64,000 nt of DNA from Acidovorax benzenivorans (lineage in GTDB: Bacteria; Pseudomonadota; Gammaproteobacteria; Burkholderiales; Burkholderiaceae_C). How positions within the stretch are numbered: position 1 is the first letter of the stretch; every line of letters starts with the position of its first letter. The notes under the pieces were generated by a model. That model worked only from the letters and a program-made list of their open reading frames with translations, was not told the DNA's origin and ran no database searches. The stretch is taken from the NCBI RefSeq assembly GCF_028680575.1, contig NZ_JAPCKI010000001.1, positions 411,781 through 475,780 of the forward strand. Direction: 5' to 3'. Positions 39,791 through 48,357 of this stretch are shown here, one piece after another. The translations under genes were made by a program, and so were the position numbers.

Positions 39791-40768
39791 TTAGCCACCT
39801 ATCCACGTCGTGCCGAACCACTGGCCGCTGGTGACCAGCTCCCGCACACAGTCCGTCAACACCACACGCGCGGCCAGCGCGGCGGGCGAGAGTTCTTCGT
39901 CGGGCAGGCTGCACAGCAGGTTGACGCGGCGTGCGGGTGCGTCGGTGAGGCGCGCGCATTGAAAGCGCTCTGCCGCGTCGGGGTAGCGGCCCATGGCGGC
40001 CCAGGGCTGCACGGTGGAGCCCAGACCTGCGTCCACGGCCGCCATCACCATGGCGAGCGAGTCCACCTCCAGCACCACATGCGGCACCACGCGGTCGCGG
40101 GCGAAGGCGGTGTCCAGCGTGCTGCGCAGGCCGTGTGGGCCGGTGGGCAGGATCAGCGGCTCCTGCACCAGCTCGGCCACCGTGAGCGTTTCTGGCAGCT
40201 GGCGGCCACGGGGGTTGCCGGGGCCCTCCCCTCGGTCACGGGCGCAGATGAGGAACAGGTCTTCCTCCAGCAGCGGCGCCATGTCCCAGCGGCGTGCGCC
40301 CGTGGCCTGCTGCGCCTGGTGCAGGCGGGTGTCGAACAGCACGGCCAAGTCCAGCTCGCGCGCATGCAACATGGCCGTGAGGTGGCCCGACATGCTCTCC
40401 ACCATGTGCAGCCGCACGTCGGGGTAGCGCGTGCGCATGGCCTGCATCAGCGGCAGGCCCAGCACACCCGACGTGGTGGGCGCCAGCCCCACGGTGACGG
40501 TGCCCGACAGGCGCGCCTGCTGCGCCGCGCGCACGGCCTGGTCGGCATGGCGCAGGGTGAGCTGCGCCTCGCGAAAGAACGCCAGCCCCGCCTCAGTGGG
40601 GGTTACGCCGCGCGGCGTGCGCTGCAGCAGCCGCGTGGCCAGCTCGCTCTCCAGCCGCGTGATCTGCTGGCTGAGCGCGGACTGCACCACGTCCAGGTCC
40701 AGCGCAGCGCGGCTCATGGAGCCTTGCTCCACCACGCGCACGAAATAGCGCAGCTGTCTCAGTTCCAT
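39791..40768 (-). CDS. tcuR: LysR-family regulator of the tricarballylate operon (TcuR-like)
   Basis: 325 residues from ATG 40768 (MELRQLRYFVRVVEQGSMSR), the standard LysR opening. HTH: ALDLDVVQSALSQQITRLESEL (about 23-44). The effector domain has VTVGLAPTTSGVLGLPLM and the LLEEDLFLICARDRG lobe. It is transcribed in the same direction as tcuA, 207 nt upstream, whereas many LysR regulators are divergent. TcuR responds to tricarballylate in Salmonella; assignment here rests on position. Confidence 0.82.
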   Translation of the reverse strand: MELRQLRYFVRVVEQGSMSRAALDLDVVQSALSQQITRLESELATRLLQRTPRGVTPTEAGLAFFREAQLTLRHADQAVRAAQQARLSGTVTVGLAPTTSGVLGLPLMQAMRTRYPDVRLHMVESMSGHLTAMLHARELDLAVLFDTRLHQAQQATGARRWDMAPLLEEDLFLICARDRGEGPGNPRGRQLPETLTVAELVQEPLILPTGPHGLRSTLDTAFARDRVVPHVVLEVDSLAMVMAAVDAGLGSTVQPWAAMGRYPDAAERFQCARLTDAPARRVNLLCSLPDEELSPAALAARVVLTDCVRELVTSGQWFGTTWIGG

Positions 40769-40839
40769 CGGGGGCCTCGGGGGTTCACGGCAGGTGATGG
40801 CCAGATGGTCGCACAAGGCGGTCCAGCGTCTGCTTTTGA

Positions 40840-40905
40840 AGAAAAAAGGCAGGTAGCGCCAGTGCAGTATGCCTGAATAGCTATTGTTTTGATAGTGCTC
40901 GACGC
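40840..40905. repeat. Degenerate interspersed-repeat remnant (A6)
   Basis: The 137-bp gap between tcuR and the IclR gene contains AATAGCTATTGTTTTGATAG and a GGCGCTA-like block on the other strand, weakly matching family A. The evidence is poor. Confidence 0.3.
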
Positions 40906-41733
40906 TCAAACCCCGTGCGGCAGCAACGCCGCCAGCGCCTCGCGCATCCAGCGCGCAATGAGTTGCTGGCGCTCGCGCGGCATGCGGTCCACGGTCGATG
41001 CCACGCTGATCGCCGCCACCGGTTCGCCCGCCGCGTTGCGCACGGCCATGCCAGCCGCCAGCACGCCCTGCGTGGCATGGTTGCCCACCACCGACCAGCC
41101 GCGCTCGCGCGTGGCGCGCACCAGGATCTGCAGGCGCTCGGGCGTCATGCCGCCGTAGCGCGGCAGCTCCTGCGCGTTGGCGGCGATGCAGGCCTGCATC
41201 TCGGCGTCGGGCAGCGCAGCCAGCAACGCCAGGCCTGCAGCGCCCACACCCAGCGGCTGGCGCGTGCCCACCTGGATCACCAGGATCTGCACCGGGTGTG
41301 TGCCCACATGGCGCGCTATGCAGTGCGAGGTAGGGCCTTCGCGCACGATGGCAAAGGCCGCGTCGCCACAGGCGCGGCTCACGCGCTCCAGCACCGGTGC
41401 CAGGCGCACGGCCAGGTTGGGCTGGCCCGTGGGCTCGACCAGGGTGGCCAGGCGCGGGCCTGCCACGTAGCGAAAGCGCCCGTGCTGCGCCACGTAGCCG
41501 CTCTCCACCAGCGTGGCCAGCAAGCGGTACACGGGGGCACGCTCCAGCGCGGCGGCGCGGCACAGGTCCACCACGCGCGCACCGTCTCGGCCATGGGCCA
41601 GCACGGCGTCCAGCACCTGCAAGCCCCGGCGCAGTGTGCGGCTGCCGGGGTCGTCGGCCAGCGTGTCTGCCGTGTGCGCGCTTGTCCGTTTGTCCGGCTG
41701 GCGGACGTTTGAATTCGCAGGTTGGGAAGGCAT
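40906..41733 (-). CDS. IclR-family transcriptional regulator
   Basis: 275 residues from ATG 41733 (MPSQPANSN). The winged HTH is at about 30-90 (LRRGLQVLDAVLAHGRDGARVVDLCRAAALERAPVYRLLATLVESGYV). The IclR effector domain follows (HVGTHPVQILVIQVGTRQPLGVGAAGLALLAALP). It is divergent from the Bug-ligase-lyase-SDR operon (99-bp gap) and presumably controls it in response to a carboxylic acid. Confidence 0.9.
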   Translation of the reverse strand: MPSQPANSNVRQPDKRTSAHTADTLADDPGSRTLRRGLQVLDAVLAHGRDGARVVDLCRAAALERAPVYRLLATLVESGYVAQHGRFRYVAGPRLATLVEPTGQPNLAVRLAPVLERVSRACGDAAFAIVREGPTSHCIARHVGTHPVQILVIQVGTRQPLGVGAAGLALLAALPDAEMQACIAANAQELPRYGGMTPERLQILVRATRERGWSVVGNHATQGVLAAGMAVRNAAGEPVAAISVASTVDRMPRERQQLIARWMREALAALLPHGV

Positions 41734-41832
41734 GGGAAAGAATTTGTTCGTCAACGCCACCAGTGCGCAGTGTGCCGCAGAGCACGCAGCAGGGCCAAGA
41801 CCGTATTTCCAAGAACCAACGGAGACAACACC

Positions 41833-42873
41833 ATGAGCCAACACACCCCCGCCGCGCTGGGCCAGCGCGCCCCTTCGTCTCTGCCGCGCCGTGCCCTGCT
41901 GGCGCTGGCGGCCACCCTGGCCTGCGGTGCCGCGCTGCCCTTGCATGCCCAGCCCAGTGTCCAGCCCGGTGCCTCGGGCTGGCCCACCAAGCCGGTCAAG
42001 CTCGTCGTGGGCTATGCGGCGGGTGGCGCCACCGATGTGATTGCGCGCCTGGTGGCCGTCAAGCTGGGCGACCAGCTGGGTCAGCCCGTGGTGGTGGACA
42101 ACCGCGCAGGCGCCAACAGCAACGTGGGCGCCGAGGCCGTGGCGCGTGCGCCAGCCGATGGCTACACGCTGTACGTCTACACCATCGCCAACACCATCAA
42201 CGCCACGCTGTACCCCAAGCTGGGCTACGACCCGGTCAAGGACTTCGAGCCCATCGGCATGATCGCCAAGATCCCGAACATCCTGGTGGTCAACCCCAAG
42301 CTGCCGGTGAAGAACCTGGCCGACTACGTGCGCTACGCCAAGGAGTCCAAGGACGGCATCACGTTTGCGTCCTCGGGCAGCGGCTCGTCCATCCACCTCT
42401 CGGGCGAGATGTTCAAGATGCAGTCCAAGCTCAAGATGCTGCATGTGCCCTACCGGGGCAGCGCACCCGCCGTCACCGACCTGCTGGGCGGCCAGGTGGA
42501 TTCGATGTTCGACAACACGCCGTCGGCCCTGCCGCACGTGCAGGCGGGCAAGCTGCGCGCCATTGCCATCACCAGTGCGCAGCGCTCGCCCCTGCTGTCC
42601 GACGTGCCCACATTGGCCGAGTCGGGCTATGCGGGGTTTGACGTGCAGTCGTGGTTTGGCCTGGCCGCACCGGCGGGCACTCCTCGCGCCGTGGTCGAGC
42701 AGGTCAACGCGGCCCTGAACAAGGTGCTGGCCCAGCCAGAGGTGCGCACGCGCCTGCAGGAGCTGGCGGCCACGCCCGATGGCGGCACCCCCGACAAGAT
42801 GCGCCAGTTTGCCGCCGCAGAGATCAAGCGGTGGCGTGAGGTAGTGAAAGAGTCCGGCGCATCGGCCGAGTAA
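41833..42873 (+). CDS. Bug/TctC-type carboxylate-binding protein
   Basis: 346 residues from ATG 41833, with GGAGA 8 nt upstream. A signal peptide with twin-Arg-like RRALLALAATLACGAA ends near HAQ (about 38-40). The mature Bug fold contains PVKLVVGYAAGGATDVIARLVAVKLG, VVVDNRAGANSNVGAEAVARAPADGYTL and HVPYRGSAPAVTDLLGGQV. First gene of a four-gene catabolic operon, so its ligand is probably the substrate activated by the CoA ligase. Confidence 0.9.
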   Translation: MSQHTPAALGQRAPSSLPRRALLALAATLACGAALPLHAQPSVQPGASGWPTKPVKLVVGYAAGGATDVIARLVAVKLGDQLGQPVVVDNRAGANSNVGAEAVARAPADGYTLYVYTIANTINATLYPKLGYDPVKDFEPIGMIAKIPNILVVNPKLPVKNLADYVRYAKESKDGITFASSGSGSSIHLSGEMFKMQSKLKMLHVPYRGSAPAVTDLLGGQVDSMFDNTPSALPHVQAGKLRAIAITSAQRSPLLSDVPTLAESGYAGFDVQSWFGLAAPAGTPRAVVEQVNAALNKVLAQPEVRTRLQELAATPDGGTPDKMRQFAAAEIKRWREVVKESGASAE

Positions 42874-42890
42874 ACGGCGGGAAAAGACCT

Positions 42891-42954
42891 CCTGGCGTCG
42901 TTGTTCCGTCTTGTCGTACTGACCGTACTGCCTGCGACGGAACGCCTAGCCAGG
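42891..42954. repeat. Hairpin-forming interspersed repeat, copy B2
   Basis: CCTGGC (42891-42896) pairs with GCCAGG (42949-42954), and TTCCGTC (42904-42910) with GACGGAA (42936-42942). The centre GTACTGACCGTAC is also self-complementary. A related, eroded copy lies at 35864-35924. It occupies the gap between the Bug and CoA-ligase genes and may attenuate or stabilise the operon transcript. Confidence 0.7.
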
Positions 42955-43023
42955 ACCGCTTCGCTGGGCTTTGCCCACCGTTTGCACTCCTTTGAAGGCA
43001 ACCCAGGAAACCCTGTTCTCACC

Positions 43024-44541
43024 ATGTTCCCCATCGACTTCTTCTGGCGGGCCGCCCAGCGCTGGCCCGACCGCATTGCCATCGACGCGCCCGAGGGCGC
43101 CATCCGCTACGACGCGCTGGCCGCCCGCGTGGCCGCTCTCGCGGCGGGCTTCACCGCCATCGACCCCGCACCGCAAAGCCGCGTGGGCATCTGTGCGGGC
43201 AACAGCGCCGACCACATCGCCGCGCTGCTGGCCGTGCTGGCCTGCGGCAAGGTGTGGGTGCCGCTCAACCCCAAGAGCACCCGGCCCGAAATCCGCCGCA
43301 TCATCGACGCGACCGAGCCCACCCTGCTGGTGCTGGATACCGCGTGTGCCGACCTGCTCGAAGGCGCGCCTGGTGCCCGTGTGCTGACGGGTACGCAGAC
43401 CGACGACAGCGCAGCCACGCTGGCAGGCCTGGCTGCAGCGCACGCCGGTGCACCACGGCCGCAGCTGGGCCTGCCGGACGACGCCACCCAGGCCATCAAG
43501 TTCACCGGCGGCACCACGGGCGCGCCCAAGGGCGTGATGCAGCCCTACCGCGCGTGGATGGCCAACATCACCAACCAGATCCACGCCTGGGGCTTTGACG
43601 AGCACGAGCGTTACATCGTCGCGGCGCCCATCACACACGGCACCTCCACGTACATCCTGCCCATCCTGGCGCAGGGCGGCTGCCACGTGGTGCTGGCCGG
43701 TGCGGGGGCCGAGGCGGTGCGCACTGCCTTCCGCGAGCGCGGTGGCACGGTGTGCTTCATGCCGCCCACGCTGGTCTACATGCTGATGGCGCTGCCCGGC
43801 GCGTCCCGCGCGGACTTTCCGCGCCTGCGCCGGCTCATCTACGGGGGGGCGCCCATGCCGCCTGAGAAGATCCGCCAGGTGCGCGATTTCTTCGGCCCGG
43901 TGCTGGGCACCACCTACGGCCAGACCGAGGCGCCGCAGATCCTCACCGTGCTGTGCCCCGAGGACTTTGAGGACGAGCGCAACCTGGCTTCGGTAGGCCG
44001 CACCACCTGGTTCAGCGACGTGGCCATCATGGCGCCCGATGGCCGCCTGCTACCCACCGGCGAGGTGGGCGAGGTGGTGGCACGCGGCGACCTGCTGATG
44101 ACCGGCTACTGGCGCCTGCCCGAAAAAACCGCCGAGACCCTGGTGGACGGCTGGTTGCACACGGGCGACCGGGGCCTGATCGACGAGCGGGGGTTTCTCT
44201 ATCTCAAGGACCGGCTCAAGGACATGGTGATCACTGGCGGTTTCAACGTCTACCCCGTGGACGTGGAGAACACGCTGGGCCAGCACCCTGCGGTGCATGA
44301 ATGCACCGTGTTCGGCCTGCCCGACGACAAGTGGGGCGAGACCGTGCAGGCCGCCGTGCAGCTGCGCCCCGGCGAGCAGGCGAGCGAGGCCGAGTTGATC
44401 GCCTTTGTGCGCGAACGCCTAGGCCCGGTGCAGACGCCCAAACACATCCATTTTCACGAGAGCCTGCCGCGCTCGCCCGTGGGCAAGGTGCTCAAGTCTT
44501 CCGTGCGCGATGCGGCCATGGCTGCCCTGGCCACTGCCTGA
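43024..44541 (+). CDS. AMP-forming acyl-CoA synthetase (carboxylic acid:CoA ligase)
   Basis: 505 residues, ANL superfamily. ATG 43024 (MFPIDFFWRAAQRWPDRIA) is the family-typical start. P-loop TGGTTGAPKG (161-170), A8-type YGQTE (298-302), hinge/gate GWLHTGDRG...FLYLKDRLKDMVITGGFNVYPVDVE, and catalytic Lys488 in SPVGKVLK. It adenylates a carboxylate and transfers it to CoA. Placed between the Bug receptor and a citryl-CoA lyase, it would make the CoA thioester the lyase cleaves (inference). The substrate cannot be read from the sequence. Confidence 0.92.
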   Translation: MFPIDFFWRAAQRWPDRIAIDAPEGAIRYDALAARVAALAAGFTAIDPAPQSRVGICAGNSADHIAALLAVLACGKVWVPLNPKSTRPEIRRIIDATEPTLLVLDTACADLLEGAPGARVLTGTQTDDSAATLAGLAAAHAGAPRPQLGLPDDATQAIKFTGGTTGAPKGVMQPYRAWMANITNQIHAWGFDEHERYIVAAPITHGTSTYILPILAQGGCHVVLAGAGAEAVRTAFRERGGTVCFMPPTLVYMLMALPGASRADFPRLRRLIYGGAPMPPEKIRQVRDFFGPVLGTTYGQTEAPQILTVLCPEDFEDERNLASVGRTTWFSDVAIMAPDGRLLPTGEVGEVVARGDLLMTGYWRLPEKTAETLVDGWLHTGDRGLIDERGFLYLKDRLKDMVITGGFNVYPVDVENTLGQHPAVHECTVFGLPDDKWGETVQAAVQLRPGEQASEAELIAFVRERLGPVQTPKHIHFHESLPRSPVGKVLKSSVRDAAMAALATA

Positions 44542-44554
44542 AGGAACCATTCAT

Positions 44555-45352
44555 ATGACTACTACCACCGCCTCCAAGACCCCCGTCACCCGCCTGTGCA
44601 CTCACACCCTCACCAGCCTGCATTACCGCGATGCAAACCTGGTGGAGGACCTGATGGGGAAGAAGACCTTCACCGAGGTGATGCTCATGCAGATCCTGGG
44701 CCGCACGCCGCGCGGCGTGGACCTGCGCATCACCGACGTGGTGCTCATCGTGCTCATGGAGCACGGCCTCACGCCCAGCGCCATTGCCACGCGGCTCATC
44801 TACATGAGCGCGCCCGAGAACCTGCAGGGCGCCGTGAGCGCGGGCCTGCTGGCCGTGGGCAGCTCCTTCGTGGGCACCATGGAGAACTGCTCGGGCCTGC
44901 TCGACCGCATTGCGGCGGCGCAAGACCCTGAGGCGGAGGCGCTCACCATTGCGCGCCACTACAAGGGCCTCAAATCCCCCGTGCCGGGCTTCGGCCACCA
45001 CCTGCACAAGCCCGTGGACCCGCGTGCCTACAAGCTGCTGGAGATGGGCCGTGCCGAGGCCGAACTGAAGGGCGACAAGATCCGCGCGCTGGAGACGCTC
45101 TCGAAAGCCGTGGATACGGTCGCAGGCCGCCCCATCACCATCAACGCCACGGGCGCCGTGGCCGCGCTGCTGGGCGAGATCGGCGTGCCTACGGCAGTGA
45201 TGCGCGGCTTTGCCGTGATCTCGCGCGCGGCCGGGCTGGTGGCGCACATCGTAGAAGAGCAGCAAAGCCCCTCGGGCCGCTTCATCTGGGACACGGTGGA
45301 GCATGCCATCCCGTTCGTCGGTGGTGATGCCGACCAGGGCACGGACGCATGA
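44555..45352 (+). CDS. Citryl-CoA lyase-like protein (citrate synthase superfamily)
   Basis: 265 residues, about the length of stand-alone short citrate-synthase-fold lyases. It keeps the catalytic-His segment VPGFGHHLHKPVDPRA (about 141-156) and the family MENCSG and FVGTMEN blocks. The position where citrate synthases carry the catalytic Asp (in NVD) reads ITINATGAVAALL here, so the Asp is absent. That fits a lyase or altered aldol chemistry rather than citrate synthesis. It has AAGGAA upstream and lies 13 nt after the ligase, overlapping the SDR start. Expected: cleavage of a citryl-/citramalyl-type CoA ester to acetyl-CoA plus a 2-oxoacid. Confidence 0.85.
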   Translation: MTTTTASKTPVTRLCTHTLTSLHYRDANLVEDLMGKKTFTEVMLMQILGRTPRGVDLRITDVVLIVLMEHGLTPSAIATRLIYMSAPENLQGAVSAGLLAVGSSFVGTMENCSGLLDRIAAAQDPEAEALTIARHYKGLKSPVPGFGHHLHKPVDPRAYKLLEMGRAEAELKGDKIRALETLSKAVDTVAGRPITINATGAVAALLGEIGVPTAVMRGFAVISRAAGLVAHIVEEQQSPSGRFIWDTVEHAIPFVGGDADQGTDA

Positions 45353-46182
45353 GCGCGCAGCCAGTCCATCCACCCGCTCTGCCGCTCGACCTGTCGGGCC
45401 GCGTGGTGTTTGTGGCCGGGGGCGGTTCTGCCGGCCCGGGCTGGAGCATTGGGCGCGCCGCCTGCGTAACCTACGCGCGCCTGGGCGCCAGCGTGTGTGT
45501 GGCGGACCGCGATGCCGCCTCGGCCGAAGAAACCACGGCACTCATCCATGCCGAGGGCGGCACGGCCGCCACGCTGGTGGGTGATGTGGCCGAGGCGGCC
45601 GATGTGCAGCGCCTGTTTGCCGAGGCTCGCGAACGCTTCGGCGGCGCCATCGATGTGCTGCACCACAACGTGGGCATCGGCAAGACCGGCGGCCCGCTGG
45701 AGACCAGTGCCGAGGACTTCGACCGCATCCACTCCGTGAACGTGAACAGCCTGCTGCTGGCCTGCCAGCAGGTGCTGCCCGGCATGGTGGAGCGCGGGCG
45801 GGGTTCCATCATTGCGATCTCGTCCATCGCGGGCATGCGCTACCTCGGCTACCCGCACCTGGCGTATGGCGTCACCAAGGCGGCGGTCACGCACTTCACG
45901 CGCATGGTGGCGCAGCAGTACGCGGGCCAGGGCGTGCGCGCCAACACGGTGGTGCCGGGGCTCATCGACACCCCGCGCATCGCGACCACGGTGGCCAAGA
46001 TGTTCTCGGACACCAGCCTCGACGAGGCCCGTGCCGCGCGCGCCCGGCAGGTGCCCATGGGCCGCATGGGCGCGGCCTGGGACGTGGCGCATGCCTGCGC
46101 CTTCCTCGCCAGCGATGCCGCCGCCTACGTGACCGGCACCGAGCTGGTGGTGGACGGCGGCATCACCGGCAAGTTTGTTTAG
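45349..46182 (+). CDS. Short-chain dehydrogenase/reductase (SDR)
   Basis: 277 residues, classical SDR. The cofactor loop is GGGSAGPGWSIGRAACVTYA (about 25-44). The active site has ISSIAG (Ser) and YGVTK (Tyr-x-x-x-Lys, about residues 174-178). The usual NNAG is HHNVG. The C-terminus YVTGTELVVDGGITGKF is typical. It probably oxidises or reduces a hydroxy/oxo-acid intermediate of the pathway. It overlaps the lyase gene by 4 nt (ATGA) and ends 25 bp before the convergent porin gene. Confidence 0.92.
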   Translation: MSAQPVHPPALPLDLSGRVVFVAGGGSAGPGWSIGRAACVTYARLGASVCVADRDAASAEETTALIHAEGGTAATLVGDVAEAADVQRLFAEARERFGGAIDVLHHNVGIGKTGGPLETSAEDFDRIHSVNVNSLLLACQQVLPGMVERGRGSIIAISSIAGMRYLGYPHLAYGVTKAAVTHFTRMVAQQYAGQGVRANTVVPGLIDTPRIATTVAKMFSDTSLDEARAARARQVPMGRMGAAWDVAHACAFLASDAAAYVTGTELVVDGGITGKFV

Positions 46183-46207
46183 GGCCCACCCGCTCGACGC
46201 GCAGGGC

Positions 46208-47272
46208 TCAGAACGTGTGCACTACCCCGGCGGAAAGCCCGGTGGCTGTGGCCTTGTTCGCTGCGCCCTGGAAGCCGTTGCGCCAGCGCGTGTTGTCCAG
46301 CTCGGCATAGATCTTGGTGCGACGCGAGAGCTTGTATTCGGCAAACGCTACCAGGCGGCCGTAGCCGTCGTCGGCGGCGCCGGTGCGTGAGCGGTCCACC
46401 TTGTAGTAGGCCGCCGTCAGGTCCACCCACGGCGTGGCCGCCCAGGTGCCACCGGCCGACAGCACGCGCTGCACCGTGAAGCGGTTGGCGGCCGTTTCGG
46501 CCTTGCTGCGGCCTGCATTGGCGGCCAGGCGTATGCCGCCCCACTGGTAGGCGGCGCCCAGTGTGCTGCCGTCCAGCGTGCGCTGGTTCACGTCCTTGAA
46601 GCTCTGGTAGGCGCCCGACACTACCAAGCCATCGGTTGCCCAGGCCAGGCCCACACCGCGCGACGACAGTGCCGAGGCCTGCGAGGCGACCTCGCCGATG
46701 CCCCACATCGCACGCGCCGTGAAGCCGCCGAACCGGCCCGTGTATTTGAGCGAATTGTCGAGACGGTACGAGCCCGAGCTGGCGCCAGCGCTGCCGTACT
46801 CGATGCCCAGGCCATGCTGGCTCAGCGCCGTCACGCCGATGTTGGGGTTGAAGCTGGCAAAGCGCATGGCCAGCGGGTCCACGGGCGAGATCGCATCGGC
46901 CAGGGTCGTGGTCTGGCGGCCCAGGGCCAGCGTGCCCCAGCCGCCCTGCAGGCCCACCCAGGATGCGCGGTCGAAGTATTTGGTGGCATTGGCGGGCGCG
47001 CCCGTGTCGGCATTGAGGCCGCTCTCCAGGTTGAACAACGCCTTGGCGCCGTCGCCCAGGTCTTCGCTGCCCCGCAGGCCCCAGCGGCTGGTGGTGTGGA
47101 TGCCGCTGCCCAGGCTGTGGGTGGAGCCCGGTGCGGCTGCGTTGGATGCGGTCAGGCCGCTGCCGTTGCGCAGGCCCAGGTCCACCACGCCGTACAGCGT
47201 GACCCCGTTGGATTGCGCCATGGCGCCGTGGCAGATCAGCGCGGTACAGGCTGCTGCGATGCTTGTTTTCAT
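46208..47272 (-). CDS. Gram-negative outer-membrane porin
   Basis: 354 residues from ATG 47272, with AGGAG 8 nt upstream. Signal peptide of 19 residues (cleavage after AMA). The 16-stranded porin signature begins QSNGVTLYGVVDLGL, then RWGLRGSEDLGDGAKALFNLESGLN, and ends with an aromatic C-terminus GVVHTF for barrel assembly. It is the last gene of the galD-like/Bug/porin operon, so it probably serves as the entry pore for the carboxylate bound by that Bug protein (inference). Confidence 0.93.
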   Translation of the reverse strand: MKTSIAAACTALICHGAMAQSNGVTLYGVVDLGLRNGSGLTASNAAAPGSTHSLGSGIHTTSRWGLRGSEDLGDGAKALFNLESGLNADTGAPANATKYFDRASWVGLQGGWGTLALGRQTTTLADAISPVDPLAMRFASFNPNIGVTALSQHGLGIEYGSAGASSGSYRLDNSLKYTGRFGGFTARAMWGIGEVASQASALSSRGVGLAWATDGLVVSGAYQSFKDVNQRTLDGSTLGAAYQWGGIRLAANAGRSKAETAANRFTVQRVLSAGGTWAATPWVDLTAAYYKVDRSRTGAADDGYGRLVAFAEYKLSRRTKIYAELDNTRWRNGFQGAANKATATGLSAGVVHTF

Positions 47273-47315
47273 GTGTGTCTCCTCTTGTTGAAATACGGAC
47301 TTGCCGCGCGGTGGC

Positions 47316-48314
47316 TCAATCCGGTGTGAGTTGGGCCTTGACCACCACACCCTTCCACTTGGCGAGTTCCTGCTTCACGGTCAGGGCCAGCTGCTCGGGT
47401 GTGCTGGTGTCCACCACGGCGCCTTGTTCTTCGATGCGGCGCACCACGTCCTTGTCGGCCAGCGCGGTGTTGAGGGTCTTGTTGAGCAGGTCGATCACCG
47501 GGCGCGGCGTCTTGCCGGGTGCGAACAGCGCATACCACTGGGTGATCTCCACACCCTTGACGCCCGCCTCTTCCAGCGTGGGCACATCGGGCAGCAGGGA
47601 GGAGCGCTTGGGCCCGGCCAGGGCCAGCGCGCGCAGCCTGCCGCCCTTGACATGCGGGTAGGCCGAGAACAGGCTGGGGAACATCACCTGCGTTTGTCCG
47701 GCCATGGTGTCGTTCATGGCGGGCGCCGCGCCCCGGTAGGGCACATGGGCCATCTGGGCGCCGCTTTCCAGCTTGAAGATCTCGGCCGAGAAGTGCGGGG
47801 CCGTGCCGTTGCCCGCCGATGCGTAGTTGAAGTCGTGGGGCTTGGCCTTGGTCAGCGCCACCAGCTCGCCCACCGTCTTGGCGGGCACCTTGGGGCTCAC
47901 CACCATCAGCGTGGGCGAGTAGCTCACCATGCCGATGGGCTCGAACTGCGTGATGGGGTCGTAGCGCAGCTTCTGCAGCGCGGGGCTCATGCCGTGGGTG
48001 CCGATGTAGCCGAACAAAATGGTGTGCCCGTCCGGCGCGGCGCGCGCCACGTATTCGGCCGCAATGGCGCCATTGGCCCCCGCCTTGTTCTCCACAATGA
48101 CCTGCTGGCCCAGCAGGGTGGAGAGCTTGATCGCCACCACGCGTGCCATGCCGTCGTTGCCGCCCCCGGCGGCGGTGGGCACGACCAGCGTGATGGGCTT
48201 TTCGGGATAGACCGCATGGGCGGTGCCGGCGGCCCAGAAGGCGCTGGACACGAGCGCCAGCGCAGCCGTGGCCAGCGCCGTGCGGCGCGTGGTGGAGTGA
48301 ATGGAACGGGTCAT
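47316..48314 (-). CDS. Bug/TctC-type carboxylate-binding protein
   Basis: 332 residues from ATG 48314. Signal peptide to about residue 34 (GTAHA). Bug motifs: [70 protein letters not shown], and the usual [15 protein letters not shown]. It lies between the tautomerase and the porin genes on the same strand. The third Bug receptor in this island, again with no TctA/TctB partner in view. Confidence 0.91.
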   Translation of the reverse strand: MTRSIHSTTRRTALATAALALVSSAFWAAGTAHAVYPEKPITLVVPTAAGGGNDGMARVVAIKLSTLLGQQVIVENKAGANGAIAAEYVARAAPDGHTILFGYIGTHGMSPALQKLRYDPITQFEPIGMVSYSPTLMVVSPKVPAKTVGELVALTKAKPHDFNYASAGNGTAPHFSAEIFKLESGAQMAHVPYRGAAPAMNDTMAGQTQVMFPSLFSAYPHVKGGRLRALALAGPKRSSLLPDVPTLEEAGVKGVEITQWYALFAPGKTPRPVIDLLNKTLNTALADKDVVRRIEEQGAVVDTSTPEQLALTVKQELAKWKGVVVKAQLTPD

Positions 48315-48357
48315 GGTTTGTCTCCTGTCGTAATGGTTGGAATCGTTGGAAGGCCGC

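Noticed and set aside
39791-41812. A 673-residue version of the LysR regulator
   Set aside because: The extra N-terminal part runs through the IclR gene in another frame; homology starts at 40768.
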